A stretch of 64,000 nt of DNA. Origin: Actibacterium sp. 188UL27-1 (GTDB lineage Bacteria; Pseudomonadota; Alphaproteobacteria; Rhodobacterales; Rhodobacteraceae). The position numbers and the translations under genes are program-made. The stretch covers positions 1 to 64,000 of the forward strand of contig NZ_JAFEUL010000019.1 of the NCBI RefSeq assembly GCF_016901225.1, read 5' to 3'. The notes beneath the pieces were generated by a model. That model saw only the letters and a program-made list of their open reading frames with translations. It did no database searches and was not told the origin of the DNA. Every line of letters begins with the position of its first letter. Position 1 is the first letter of the stretch. Of the stretch, positions 52,648 to 61,194 are shown one piece after another.

Positions 52648-52937
52648 GGGGTATCCATTGCACGCTGGTTGTCTAGGCGCACATGATTTTTGTCTAGCGA
52701 AATTGGATCGGCAAATGCCAGCCATTTCAATTGTCTGGGGCTTGTTTTCTGACCCGTGGATCGGCGAGCTCTTGCGCATTGTGCTCGGTGATGCAGAGGA
52801 TCTGGCCGAACAATAACCTTGAGCCCGTCGAACCATAATATGGACCGGGCATAAACCACAAACCCCAAGTGGCGGGCCAGATCGGCCCGCCACTACATCA
52901 CTGCGATATCAAAGCGTCGCAGAGGATCGGTATCGCC
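52648..52937. other. Intergenic region of about 290 bases
   Basis: No credible gene lies between the SnoaL-like start and the hydrolase stop. It holds the leader of the SnoaL-like gene and a strong hairpin at 52868-52894; the remainder shows no recognisable element. Confidence 0.5.
52868..52894 (-). terminator. Strong hairpin terminator of the alpha/beta hydrolase gene
   Basis: AGTGGCGGGCC (52868-52878) and GGCCCGCCACT (52884-52894) form a perfect 11-base-pair stem with loop AGATC. On the minus strand it lies 43 bases after the hydrolase stop and is followed by TTGGGGTTTGTGG, a moderately T-rich tail. Confidence 0.65.
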
Positions 52938-53966
52938 CTAAAGCTTTAGAAAGGCCGAGATTTGCGCGATGATTTCATCATGCACTGCATTGCGGTCTGT
53001 GTTTTGCGGATCGGTGCAGATCGGGTCATCTTCCTGCTCCTCCAGAAATGCCGCACCGTTGGGTTTGCAAACCGCCAGAAAGGTGAAGTGATTGGCGGGG
53101 CTGATCGCGTGATACGTCACATCAGGCATCTTGTTCATCAGATCACTGCCGTTTGGCGTGACATCCGCCGCCTGCCAGGGTTCCGGCGCTCCCAAGTTGA
53201 GGAACAGGGTCGGTTGGTCCATAGCCCCAGCACTCGCGGCGGTCACAGCATGGGTCCAGCCCGGATCGATGGCAATCGTCGCGGTAATGCGGGGGTCGCG
53301 TATGGACTGTTCCCATGTATCGGGCAGCTTACCCAGATCGACACCACCTTTCGCCAGGAACAGACAACCTGCATCGGTTTCCGGCTGGGTCTCGCAATAA
53401 GTTTTGTAGCTATCGCGCTCAAACGCCGCTCCGCCCAGTTTCAGCACTGTCGACCCCCCCAATGAAAAGCCGACTGACGCGATCCGACCCGGGTCGATGA
53501 AGGGCCCGAAATGTGGATCGTTCAAAAGCGTATCTAGGGCCGCCGACAGATCCGCCGCCCGTTGCGTCAACTGAACCGACCGGCGGGGAGAGCTGTCACC
53601 CGACGTGCTGCCCGGGTGATTTACGGCCAGCACAATGGCGCCTTCCAGGGCCAGCCTTGATGACAGCCAACTAATGGCATCCATGTTACCGCCGGATCCG
53701 TGGGAGAGCACGATGACCGGATAAGGGCCGGGGGCAATCGCGGCCCCGATATAGGCGGGTGAGCCCTCAAAGATTGCGCTATCGCCGATCACGTTGCGAT
53801 AGGTGGCCCGGCCCGCTGGATACCAGACAGATGCCGCCAGGGGCATTGACCGATGCGCGGCACTTATATCGAACCGGTCGTAGCCGGGAATATCCTGGGC
53901 CTCGGCGGGGCTGACGATCTGGGCCAGCCCGATCAGGGCGGCAAGGGTCAGAGGGCGGCATGTCAT
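52938..53966 (-). CDS. Secreted alpha/beta hydrolase
   Basis: A 342-residue protein with a signal peptide (MTCRPLTLAALIGLAQIVSPAEAQ). The fold marks are VIVLSHGSGGNMDAISWLSSRLA (oxyanion HGSGG) and the nucleophile elbow GFSLGGSTVLKL; a late His in ISPANHFTFLAVC may complete the triad. It resembles periplasmic dienelactone hydrolase/PAF-acetylhydrolase-like proteins. It is divergent from an AraC-type membrane regulator that probably controls it. Confidence 0.85.
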   Translation of the reverse strand: MTCRPLTLAALIGLAQIVSPAEAQDIPGYDRFDISAAHRSMPLAASVWYPAGRATYRNVIGDSAIFEGSPAYIGAAIAPGPYPVIVLSHGSGGNMDAISWLSSRLALEGAIVLAVNHPGSTSGDSSPRRSVQLTQRAADLSAALDTLLNDPHFGPFIDPGRIASVGFSLGGSTVLKLGGAAFERDSYKTYCETQPETDAGCLFLAKGGVDLGKLPDTWEQSIRDPRITATIAIDPGWTHAVTAASAGAMDQPTLFLNLGAPEPWQAADVTPNGSDLMNKMPDVTYHAISPANHFTFLAVCKPNGAAFLEEQEDDPICTDPQNTDRNAVHDEIIAQISAFLKL

Positions 53967-54102
53967 GATCTTGATCTCCGTTTTCAGTGAAGTGATGACG
54001 GCGGTTTTGGCGAAACACGCAGATCTGCGCGTCCTGAAACCGGATTGAGGTCGAGCAAGACCGGTCTTGGGCCTACGTCGGACCCATCAAAGAGGACCAA
54101 CC

Positions 54103-55122
54103 ATGCTTGTTTTACCCATTCCGATGATCGCCGCGCTCACCCTGGGCTTTTTGTTGGTCCAAACGCAGATGCGCCGCGACCGGCCGCTCATGTTCTCGAT
54201 CCTGCTGGGTGGGTGTGCCCTGCAGGCGGTGATCGTCTCGCTGACCCAGTATTACGGTGTGACGGCCTTCCGCTTGGTGCAGCCCGTGACTGCGGTGGCC
54301 TTGCCTCCGCTGGCATGGGTTACATTCCAGACCACAGCCGTGCGCCAGATCGATCTGGCGCGAGACCTGCCCCATGCGGCAATCCCCGCCTTTGTGGCGT
54401 TTTGCGTGGCCTTTGCACCGATTGCCCTGGATCCGGTCGTGCCTGCCATCTTTGCCGTTTACGGGGCAGCACTCCTGTGGGCTTTGAAACCAGGGTCGGA
54501 TGAATTGCCGCGGATACGATTGGAAACCGGCAATGTTCCCCGGCTGATCTGGAGCGGCATTGCCTGGGCCCTGCTTCTGTCCGCCATCAGCGATGTGCTG
54601 ATCGCGATCGTGCAATTCTACGATCAACCTCAATGGCAACCCTTGATTATCAGCGTCGGCTCTTCGGTATCGTTGCTTTTGGTGGGGGTTCTGAGCTTGT
54701 CGAGTTCATTGGATACGGGCGAACCGGATGACGTGCCCAAACCGGTCACGCGAGAGGTCGATGCCGAACGCAACTCGGCCCTGATTGCGCAGTTGGATGA
54801 CCTCATTCAGGGCGAACAACTGTTTCTGGACCCCGATCTGACGCTTTCGCGGCTGTCCAAGAGGATGCTCGTGCCAGCAAAGCAGCTTTCATCTGCGATC
54901 AATCAGGCGACTGGCGATAATGTGTCCCGTTACGTCAACGGATTTCGAATACGCCATGCCAGGGACCTCCTGCTTAACGGCCAAAGCGTGACAGCAGCCA
55001 TGCTGGACAGTGGCTTCAATACCAAATCCAACTTCAACCGAGAATTCCTGCGGGTGATGGGAGTTCCCCCAAGCGCATGGTTGACCAAGCAGCTTGCACA
55101 TCCGCCAAACCCGAGCGGGTGA
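54103..55122 (+). CDS. Membrane-bound AraC-family regulator
   Basis: About 339 residues from ATG 54103 (AGAGGA upstream). The N-terminal 200 residues contain about six to seven hydrophobic helices, followed by an AraC DNA-binding domain at about 230-335 (LTLSRLSKRMLVPAKQLSSAINQATGDNVSRYVNGFRIRHA region and the second helix-turn-helix SVTAAMLDSGFNTKSNFNREFLRVMGVPPSAW). Membrane sensing coupled to DNA binding is expected. It is divergent from the secreted hydrolase, its likely target. Confidence 0.88.
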   Translation: MLVLPIPMIAALTLGFLLVQTQMRRDRPLMFSILLGGCALQAVIVSLTQYYGVTAFRLVQPVTAVALPPLAWVTFQTTAVRQIDLARDLPHAAIPAFVAFCVAFAPIALDPVVPAIFAVYGAALLWALKPGSDELPRIRLETGNVPRLIWSGIAWALLLSAISDVLIAIVQFYDQPQWQPLIISVGSSVSLLLVGVLSLSSSLDTGEPDDVPKPVTREVDAERNSALIAQLDDLIQGEQLFLDPDLTLSRLSKRMLVPAKQLSSAINQATGDNVSRYVNGFRIRHARDLLLNGQSVTAAMLDSGFNTKSNFNREFLRVMGVPPSAWLTKQLAHPPNPSG

Positions 55123-55131
55123 GGCGGCGGA

Positions 55132-55749
55132 TCAGTGAAACAGTCTTGTCATCAGTCCGCGCATTCCCCTTGGTTGGCTTTGACGCTCCAAAAACACCAA
55201 TTCCCGCAATTCAGCGACGACTTCGCGGGCAAAGGCGTTGGGGTATGTGAATTTGATCGATCCCTTGGACCGGACCCTAATGGCGATTGTTTTCATGAAA
55301 AAGAAACAGGGGCCATTACCCGGCTGGTAGAGGATCCGTGAATCCGGATCGTCGTTGGTAATTTTGATCAGTGTTATATCGTCAAAATCAAAGAGATCCG
55401 TCCGCTTCACTTCGCCTCGGCGCCAGCGCTCAACCCCCAGTCGCCGTTGGTCAGGAAAGACGACTAATGCCCGCCGGGACCGGAAAAACGCCGACCGTAA
55501 GTATTCCTGGGCAAAGAAGAACGGGATCAAGCCAACCAAAAACAACAGCTCTGCCCCACCGTCAAAGGCGTGACGGAGTTGCCTCCAACTGTCGATATCC
55601 AGTGCGTGCCACACCGCTTTGCCGAACAGGACAGTCACCCCCAGGAAAAAGAGACCGACCAGAGCATGCAGCACGGATGCATGGCGCGGGACGCAGTGCT
55701 GGGCATATCGAAAGCCGCCATCGATCGGGTGCTTGTGGTACGCTGCCAT
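55132..55749 (-). CDS. Membrane protein with PH-like C-terminal domain
   Basis: About 205 residues from ATG 55749; the frame is open further upstream into the ATPase gene (ATG 55878), so the start is uncertain. Two hydrophobic helices (ASVLHALVGLFFLGVTVLFGKAVW and ELLFLVGLIPFFFAQEYL) are followed by a beta-rich cytosolic part (LGVERWRRGEVKRTDLFDFDDITLIKI) that resembles PH-like YcxB/bPH domains. Function unknown. It follows the MoxR-type ATPase on the same strand. Confidence 0.65.
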   Translation of the reverse strand: MAAYHKHPIDGGFRYAQHCVPRHASVLHALVGLFFLGVTVLFGKAVWHALDIDSWRQLRHAFDGGAELLFLVGLIPFFFAQEYLRSAFFRSRRALVVFPDQRRLGVERWRRGEVKRTDLFDFDDITLIKITNDDPDSRILYQPGNGPCFFFMKTIAIRVRSKGSIKFTYPNAFAREVVAELRELVFLERQSQPRGMRGLMTRLFH

Positions 55750-55828
55750 GGCGTAGAGGTCGCGGGACAGTTTGTCATTTTCGTGGCGCGGCGGCGTGTC
55801 GCCAGAAATTTTTAACCCCGCTTTGGGA

Positions 55829-56668
55829 TCAACGCTGACCCCGCGCCATGAAGGCCAGCCGTTCGAACAGACGTACATCCTGTTCGTTCTTCAAGAGCGC
55901 ACCGTGCAGCTTGGGCAGGGCTGAGGCACCATCGCGTTTCAGGTCATCAGCCGTCAGATCTTCAGCCAGGAGGAGTTTCAACCAATCCAGCACTTCAGAT
56001 GTGCTGGGCTTCTTCTTCAGACCTTGCTGGTCACGAATTTCGTAAAACTGGGTTAATGCCGTCGTCAACAACGCGTCCTTGATCCCGGGATGATGCACGG
56101 CCACGATTTTGCGCATCGTGTCCATGTCAGGGAATTGGATGTAGTGGAAAAAGCAGCGGCGCAGGAAGGCGTCCGGCAGTTCCTTTTCATTGTTCGATGT
56201 GATGATCACGACGGGGCGGTTGTAGGCACGGATCGTCTCGCCCGTCTCGTAGACATGGAACTCCATCCGGTCGAGCTCTTGCAGCAGGTCATTGGGAAAT
56301 TCGATATCGGCCTTATCGATCTCGTCGATCAACAACACGACCTTGCCGGGCGCAGTGAAAGCCTGCCAAAGTTTCCCTTTTTTTATGTAGTTAGCCACAT
56401 CATGAACGCGGTCATCACCCAGTTGGCTGTCGCGTAGGCGGCTCACCGCATCGTATTCATAAAGGCCCTGTGCGGCGCGTGTCGTTGACTTGATATGCCA
56501 CTCGATCATTGGCAGATCCAGGGCGCGGGCGACCTGTTTGGCCAGTTCGGTCTTGCCGGTTCCGGGTTCCCCTTTGACGAGCAGGGGGCGTTCCAACGCT
56601 ACCGCGGCATTGACGGCAACCGTCAGGTCCTGTGTGGCGACGTAGTCTTCGGTACCTTCAAATTTCAT
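55829..56668 (-). CDS. MoxR-type AAA+ ATPase
   Basis: A 279-residue ATPase with Walker A GEPGTGKTE near residues 34-42, Walker B VVLLIDEIDKADIEF near 110-120, sensor 1 ITSNNEKELPDAFLRRCFFHY and a C-terminal lid. MoxR ATPases act as chaperones, usually with a VWA-domain partner; none lies directly beside it here. ATG 56668 is favoured because it starts MKFEGTEDYVAT; an ATG 19 codons upstream is possible. Confidence 0.9.
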   Translation of the reverse strand: MKFEGTEDYVATQDLTVAVNAAVALERPLLVKGEPGTGKTELAKQVARALDLPMIEWHIKSTTRAAQGLYEYDAVSRLRDSQLGDDRVHDVANYIKKGKLWQAFTAPGKVVLLIDEIDKADIEFPNDLLQELDRMEFHVYETGETIRAYNRPVVIITSNNEKELPDAFLRRCFFHYIQFPDMDTMRKIVAVHHPGIKDALLTTALTQFYEIRDQQGLKKKPSTSEVLDWLKLLLAEDLTADDLKRDGASALPKLHGALLKNEQDVRLFERLAFMARGQR

Positions 56669-56846
56669 TAAACTTTCCCGGTTGTTGGGCAGGGCGCCAA
56701 TGGCGTTCACAATCGTCAGATCCAACCATTTACAGTCTATTAGAGACGTGACAAGGGGAGGTTCTTCCAGTAGGTCAGCGGCGAGAGGGTACCGTATTAT
56801 GATTGCACCGTCACACGTAGATGCCGGTCTGCAGGAGGGAGCAGAT

Positions 56847-57269
56847 ATGAAGCAGGAAGTTTTCTTACCAGACGATTATCGCCCTGCGGAAGACGAGCCG
56901 TTCATGAATGAGCGCCAAGTCGAATATTTTCGCCGGAAGCTGAACAACTGGAAGAACGATCTGATGGCCGAAAGCCGTGACACGATCGAGGGCTTGCAGG
57001 ACCAGACCCGCAACATCCCCGACGTGGCCGACCGCGCCAGCGAGGAAACCGACCGCGCGCTGGAGTTGCGGACCCGGGACAGGCAGCGCAAACTGGTCGC
57101 CAAGATCGACAGCGCACTGCGCCGCATAGATGAAGGCGAATACGGGTATTGCGAGGCGACCGGGGAACCGATTTCGCTGAAACGCTTGGATGCCCGGCCC
57201 ATCGCGACACTGAGCCTGGAGGCGCAGGAGCGTCATGAGCGGCGTGAAAAGGTGCATCGCGACGACTGA
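56847..57269 (+). CDS. DksA-family RNA polymerase regulator lacking zinc cysteines
   Basis: A 140-residue protein with long coiled coil (residues 20-105) whose tip carries DVADRA at 59-64, the Asp-x-x-Asp-x-Ala motif needed for DksA activity. The globular zinc region reads YGYCEATGEPISLKRLDARPIATLSLEAQE: only one of four cysteines remains, with Thr, Ser and Ala at the others. Such forms are known in Rhodobacter sphaeroides and still act like DksA with ppGpp. AGGAGGGA precedes the ATG; a strong terminator follows. Confidence 0.9.
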   Translation: MKQEVFLPDDYRPAEDEPFMNERQVEYFRRKLNNWKNDLMAESRDTIEGLQDQTRNIPDVADRASEETDRALELRTRDRQRKLVAKIDSALRRIDEGEYGYCEATGEPISLKRLDARPIATLSLEAQERHERREKVHRDD

Positions 57270-57293
57270 CCGCGGATTGCAAGATAGAAATTA

Positions 57294-57327
57294 CCGCCGG
57301 GGTTCGCTGCCCCGGCGGTTTGCGTTT
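57294..57327 (+). terminator. Rho-independent terminator after the DksA-like gene
   Basis: CCGCCGGGG (57294-57302) and CCCCGGCGG (57310-57318) form a perfect 9-base-pair stem with loop TTCGCTG, followed by TTTGCGTTT. It starts 25 bases after the stop and lies just before the monooxygenase ATG at 57339. Confidence 0.75.
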
Positions 57328-57338
57328 GGGAGAGGCTC

Positions 57339-58508
57339 ATGCTGATCGGGCAACAGGTCACGGTTCTGGGGGCAGGCATCGGTGGTCTGGCCGCAGCACG
57401 CGCCCTGGCGTTGCGTGGGGCACATGTGACGGTGCTGGAGCAGGCGCCCGAGATCTGTGAGGTCGGCGCGGGGATCCAGATCTCGCCCAATGGCATGGCA
57501 GTCTTGCGCGCCCTGGCACTGTGGGATGCGGTGCGGGATGTGGCGGTGGCCTCCCAAGGCGTCGTGTTGCGAGATTACGCCCGCGGGCGACAGGTAACCC
57601 GCCTTGATTTTAAGGGGCGCGGAGCGTTTGCGTTGGTCCACAGGGCCGATCTGATCGGTGTTCTGTTGGAGGGAGCCCGGCAGGCGGGGGTGCAGATACG
57701 CCTTGGCCAACGGGTGACAGTCGTGGCACTGGACGGTGAGCGCGCGTCGGCTGATCTCGACGGCGGCGAAACCATTGAGATGGCAAAGGTCGTGGGAGCG
57801 GACGGGTTGCAGTCTGTCGTGCGCCAGGCCCTTGCTGAGCAGGAGACGGCGCCCTTTTTCACAGGGCAGGTCGCCTGGCGCGCGCTGGTGCCGGGGTCGC
57901 CGGACGCGGATCCCGTCGCTCAAGTGTTCATGGGCCCCGGCCGACATCTGGTCGCCTATCCCCTGCGTGGTGGGGCGCTTTTGAACCTTGTGGGGGTGGA
58001 GGAGCAGGACGATTGGGTCCGGGAAGGTTGGACCCACACAGATGACCCCGATAATCTGCGCCACGCCTTTGCAAGCTTTGGCGGACCGGTTCCCGCTTGG
58101 CTGGCAGGCGTTGAGTCCTGTCATCTCTGGGGTTTGTTCCGGCACCCCGTGGCGGAGCGGTGGTTTGGCCCCGCCGCGGTTTTGCTGGGGGATGCGGCGC
58201 ATCCGACATTGCCGTTTCTTGCCCAAGGGGCCTGCATGGCGCTGGAAGATGCCTGGGTCCTGGCGGATGCCCTGTCAGGAGCCGAAGACTGGCAAACGGC
58301 ATGCGCCATTTATCAACAGCGCAGGATAGACCGGACACGCCGGATCATCGCGGCGGCCAATGCAAACGCGCGCAAATACCATTTGCGGCATCCGGTCGTT
58401 CGTGGTGTGGCCCATGCCGGGTTGAGGATGATTGGTGCCGCAATGCCGGGATTTCTGGCCGACCGGTTTCGCTGGCTTTACGATCACGATGTCACCCAAA
58501 GCAGGTGA
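57339..58508 (+). CDS. FAD-dependent aromatic-type monooxygenase
   Basis: A 389-residue group A flavoprotein monooxygenase. The dinucleotide motif VLGAGIGGLAAARALALRGAHVTVLE is at residues 9-34, the DG motif is VVGADGLQSVVRQAL, and the GD motif is VLLGDAAHPTLPFLAQGACMALED. It resembles salicylate or 3-hydroxybenzoate 6-hydroxylases; the true substrate cannot be read, and no aromatic catabolic genes are adjacent. Terminators on both sides suggest a monocistronic unit. Confidence 0.88.
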   Translation: MLIGQQVTVLGAGIGGLAAARALALRGAHVTVLEQAPEICEVGAGIQISPNGMAVLRALALWDAVRDVAVASQGVVLRDYARGRQVTRLDFKGRGAFALVHRADLIGVLLEGARQAGVQIRLGQRVTVVALDGERASADLDGGETIEMAKVVGADGLQSVVRQALAEQETAPFFTGQVAWRALVPGSPDADPVAQVFMGPGRHLVAYPLRGGALLNLVGVEEQDDWVREGWTHTDDPDNLRHAFASFGGPVPAWLAGVESCHLWGLFRHPVAERWFGPAAVLLGDAAHPTLPFLAQGACMALEDAWVLADALSGAEDWQTACAIYQQRRIDRTRRIIAAANANARKYHLRHPVVRGVAHAGLRMIGAAMPGFLADRFRWLYDHDVTQSR

Positions 58509-58532
58509 TGTTCGGTGCCGCTGTTAAACGGC

Positions 58533-58561
58533 GCGGGTCCTGGCAGACCCGCATTCTTTTT
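58533..58561 (+). terminator. Rho-independent terminator after the monooxygenase gene
   Basis: GCGGGTC (58533-58539) pairs with GACCCGC (58546-58552), followed by ATTCTTTTT. Stem, short loop and T-run are all present 25 bases after the stop codon. Confidence 0.78.
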
Positions 58562-58608
58562 CGCGCGTCCCGCGCCGCGGGTCCCATCACTGCGTGATGC
58601 GACCTTTG

Positions 58609-59178
58609 TCACGGAATGATGCGCGTGTATTTTGTGCCTTCCAACGTCGCACCAACCAGCAACCCGGCCTGGCCAAAGATGACAGCAACCACCGGAGATG
58701 TGGCGGTCAAGGTTTCGGCCGACAGGTTGCCACCACGATCATTTAATGCATATTCAGCATCGGCTCCGACCGACCATCCGGTGGATGTGCGGAAATCGGT
58801 CAATGCGGCCTGGGTGATGAAGAACAGCGCATGGGCAAATTGTTGGGCACCGATCTGAAAGCCGATCGTGGCCTGGGCGGCTTGATAATAGTCAACCGTC
58901 GCGCCGTTGATCCGCAGCGCTCCCCGCCCATAACTGCCCCCTACACCAAAGCCTGCTTTGGTGATCAACGGCATGTAAAGCACGCCTGCCGACTTATCGG
59001 CCAGGGATCGTGTTTCGGGATAGCGCGAGAACAGGAAATTACGGGTCGCATCCACGCGCTGGTCGATCCGTGTCCCACCATCAGAGCCCACACCGTTACC
59101 GCATCCGGCGGCCAAGGTAACTGTTGATCCAGCGCCAAGGAGAAACCCCCGGCGGCTTAATGTGGATGGGATACGCAT
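58609..59178 (-). CDS. SYLF/YSC84-domain lipoprotein
   Basis: A 189-residue protein. The N-terminus SRRGFLLGAGSTVTLAAGCGNG combines a twin-arginine-like start with a lipobox ending in Cys (near residue 26). The rest is a SYLF (YSC84) lipid-binding domain: LADKSAGVLYMPLITKAGFGVGGSYGRGAL, YYQAAQATIGFQIGAQQFAHALFFIT and the C-terminal GLLVGATLEGTKYTRI. It is likely anchored to the outer or inner membrane on the periplasmic side. Standalone gene, convergent with the monooxygenase. Confidence 0.87.
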   Translation of the reverse strand: MRIPSTLSRRGFLLGAGSTVTLAAGCGNGVGSDGGTRIDQRVDATRNFLFSRYPETRSLADKSAGVLYMPLITKAGFGVGGSYGRGALRINGATVDYYQAAQATIGFQIGAQQFAHALFFITQAALTDFRTSTGWSVGADAEYALNDRGGNLSAETLTATSPVVAVIFGQAGLLVGATLEGTKYTRIIP

Positions 59179-59312
59179 GACTGTACTGCCCTATATTTTG
59201 TTTCGCGCCTCGGAAAATCCGGCTTATGTCGCCAGTTGCGGTCAAGATAGGGGAATCAATCGGCCTTGTCACTATATATGCGCCGGTTCCGCATATTTGT
59301 GAGCGGTCGATT

Positions 59313-60308
59313 TTAGGACAAAGCCTTCGCGATGCGGTGCGCAAAATATGTGAGAACACCGTCACATCCCGCCCGCTTGAACGCCATCATGCTTTCCATC
59401 ATCACGGCATCTCCATCGATCCAGCCATTCGCGGCGGCGGCTTCGATCATCGCGTATTCGCCCGACACCTGATAGGCGAATGTCGGGGCGCCGAAGGTCT
59501 GTTTCACCCTGTGGCAGATGTCCAGATAGGCAATACCGGGTTTGACCATCACCATGTCGGCCCCTTCGCTGAGGTCGCGTTCGATCAAGCGGAGGGCCTC
59601 GTCGGTGTTGGCGGGATCCATCTGGTAGGTTTTCTTATCGCCCGTCAGCGCTCCCGATGCGCCGACAGCATCGCGAAACGGGCCATAAAAGGCGGATGCA
59701 TATTTGGCGGCGTAACTCAGGATGGTGACGTTCTGGTGGCCTGCCGTTTCAAGCGCCGTCCGCATCGCGCCGATCCGGCCATCCATCATATCAGAGGGGC
59801 CCAGGATATCCGCGCCGGATGCAGCCTGGGCCAGCGCCATTTTCACCAATGCCTCGACACTCTCATCATTCAGGATCTGACCGTCGCGCACGATCCCGTC
59901 ATGACCGTTTGCGTTATAGGGGTCGAGCGCGACATCGGTCATGATCGCAAGATCCGGAACCGTTGCCTTGACCGCACGTATCGCACGATTGGCAAGATTG
60001 TCAGGGTTCCACGCTTCCTCGCAGGCATCTGTTTTCAGCGCTGGATCCGTATAGGGAAAGAGGCAGATCGCCGGTATGCCAAGCGCCTGTGCCTCCCGGG
60101 CTGTCACGACGATCTGATCAACCGATCGCCGCACCACACCGGGCATCGAGGCGATCGGCTGGGTCACGCCGTCGCCGTCGCAGACGAAAAGCGGCCAGAT
60201 CAGATCCGCCGGTGACAGGGTCGTTTCGCTGACCATGGCGCGGAGGGCCGGCCCCTGACGCAGACGACGGTGCCGGGTGGCGGGGAAGGCGGCTTGGGTC
60301 GGTCGCAC
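59313..60308 (-). CDS. hemB: Delta-aminolevulinic acid dehydratase (porphobilinogen synthase)
   Basis: A 331-residue enzyme joining two 5-aminolevulinate molecules to porphobilinogen in tetrapyrrole synthesis. The two Schiff-base lysines are in LSYAAKYASAFYGPFRDA near residue 200 and MVMVKPGIAYLD near residue 252. The metal region reads DVALDPYNANGHDG, with Ala and Asp instead of zinc-binding Cys, the type that uses Mg2+ or monovalent cations. N-terminal RHRRLR is typical. A long open frame on the opposite strand is only its shadow. Confidence 0.95.
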   Translation of the reverse strand: MRPTQAAFPATRHRRLRQGPALRAMVSETTLSPADLIWPLFVCDGDGVTQPIASMPGVVRRSVDQIVVTAREAQALGIPAICLFPYTDPALKTDACEEAWNPDNLANRAIRAVKATVPDLAIMTDVALDPYNANGHDGIVRDGQILNDESVEALVKMALAQAASGADILGPSDMMDGRIGAMRTALETAGHQNVTILSYAAKYASAFYGPFRDAVGASGALTGDKKTYQMDPANTDEALRLIERDLSEGADMVMVKPGIAYLDICHRVKQTFGAPTFAYQVSGEYAMIEAAAANGWIDGDAVMMESMMAFKRAGCDGVLTYFAHRIAKALS

Positions 60309-60542
60309 GGGCGATCTCCTGGCGGTCGGTGGTCAGGGGAGGTTGCATGGATCACACGGCTTTCTCAAGGCTTACAATTCCGGATAACCCGCAATAAGGT
60401 GCGTCGATATCGCTGTGGGTCGCGAAATGATCTGTGGCTAAGATCCGGCCAATTTGCCTGCCGTTAACCTGCCTATGACATGGGTCACAGTGGGATGCCT
60501 CGGGAGACTGGCGCAGGACAGACAAAACGGGGCAGGCCATCC

Positions 60543-61070
60543 GTGCTGGATTGGTATGAAACAGTATTTGAATTGATCGATCTCAGGTCGTTCTCAAACC
60601 TTTGGTATTGGATCGCGCTGGCCGTGGTTTGGTCTTCGGCGAGCCATTATGTGTTGGGTGTTCCCTATGATATGGTCGCCCGTGCGCGACGCTACGGAGG
60701 CGAGGCAGAGGATGACCTGCGCGATATCGTCCGGGTTAACGTAAACCGCATCATTTATATCACCGATCTATCCGGGCTCTGGATCCTTGCCTTTGGCTCT
60801 TTCGCCCTGACGGCGTTGGCTACAATGGGGTTCCTCTATGGGGTTGAGTTTGCGCAGGCCGTTTTTTTGCTGGCTTTTCCGCTGAGCATCGTTCTGGCCC
60901 TGACGATCCATACGGCGCGTGGCATCCTGCAAGCAGATGGACAGGACCTGTATCCGCGCTTGTCCAAACACCGCTTCATCACCCAGGTGATCGGGATGAT
61001 CTCGATCTTCATAACGTCGATCTGGGGCATGCTGCAAAACATGGCCCTTGGCCCGTGGGGCGGGTTTTGA
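60543..61070 (+). CDS. Conserved membrane protein of Rhodobacterales
   Basis: About 175 residues from GTG 60543 (MLDWYETVFELIDLRSFSNLWYWIALAVVWS), or longer from ATG 60495 or 60480. It has about four hydrophobic segments (near residues 20-35, 75-100, 105-125, 145-165). From memory, homologues in Rhodobacterales carry the label component of SufBCD complex, but I see no evidence for a Suf role and no suf genes here. Start and function uncertain. Confidence 0.72.
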   Translation: MLDWYETVFELIDLRSFSNLWYWIALAVVWSSASHYVLGVPYDMVARARRYGGEAEDDLRDIVRVNVNRIIYITDLSGLWILAFGSFALTALATMGFLYGVEFAQAVFLLAFPLSIVLALTIHTARGILQADGQDLYPRLSKHRFITQVIGMISIFITSIWGMLQNMALGPWGGF

Positions 61071-61194
61071 TCTGAACTTGGCTTTGGCCAGACGGTTCAT
61101 TCAAGACGCCAGCAGACCGTTTTCTGACAATCGGCAACAGGCTGGCACGATCAGCGGTTGACTTGATCCGCCGGAACGGTAGGTGACAGCCTCC

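Noticed and set aside
59226-60215. A 329-codon open frame on the plus strand opposite hemB
   Set aside because: hemB on the minus strand has all active-site motifs; the plus-strand protein is rich in His, Arg and Gly without recognisable domains, as expected for a GC-rich antisense shadow.
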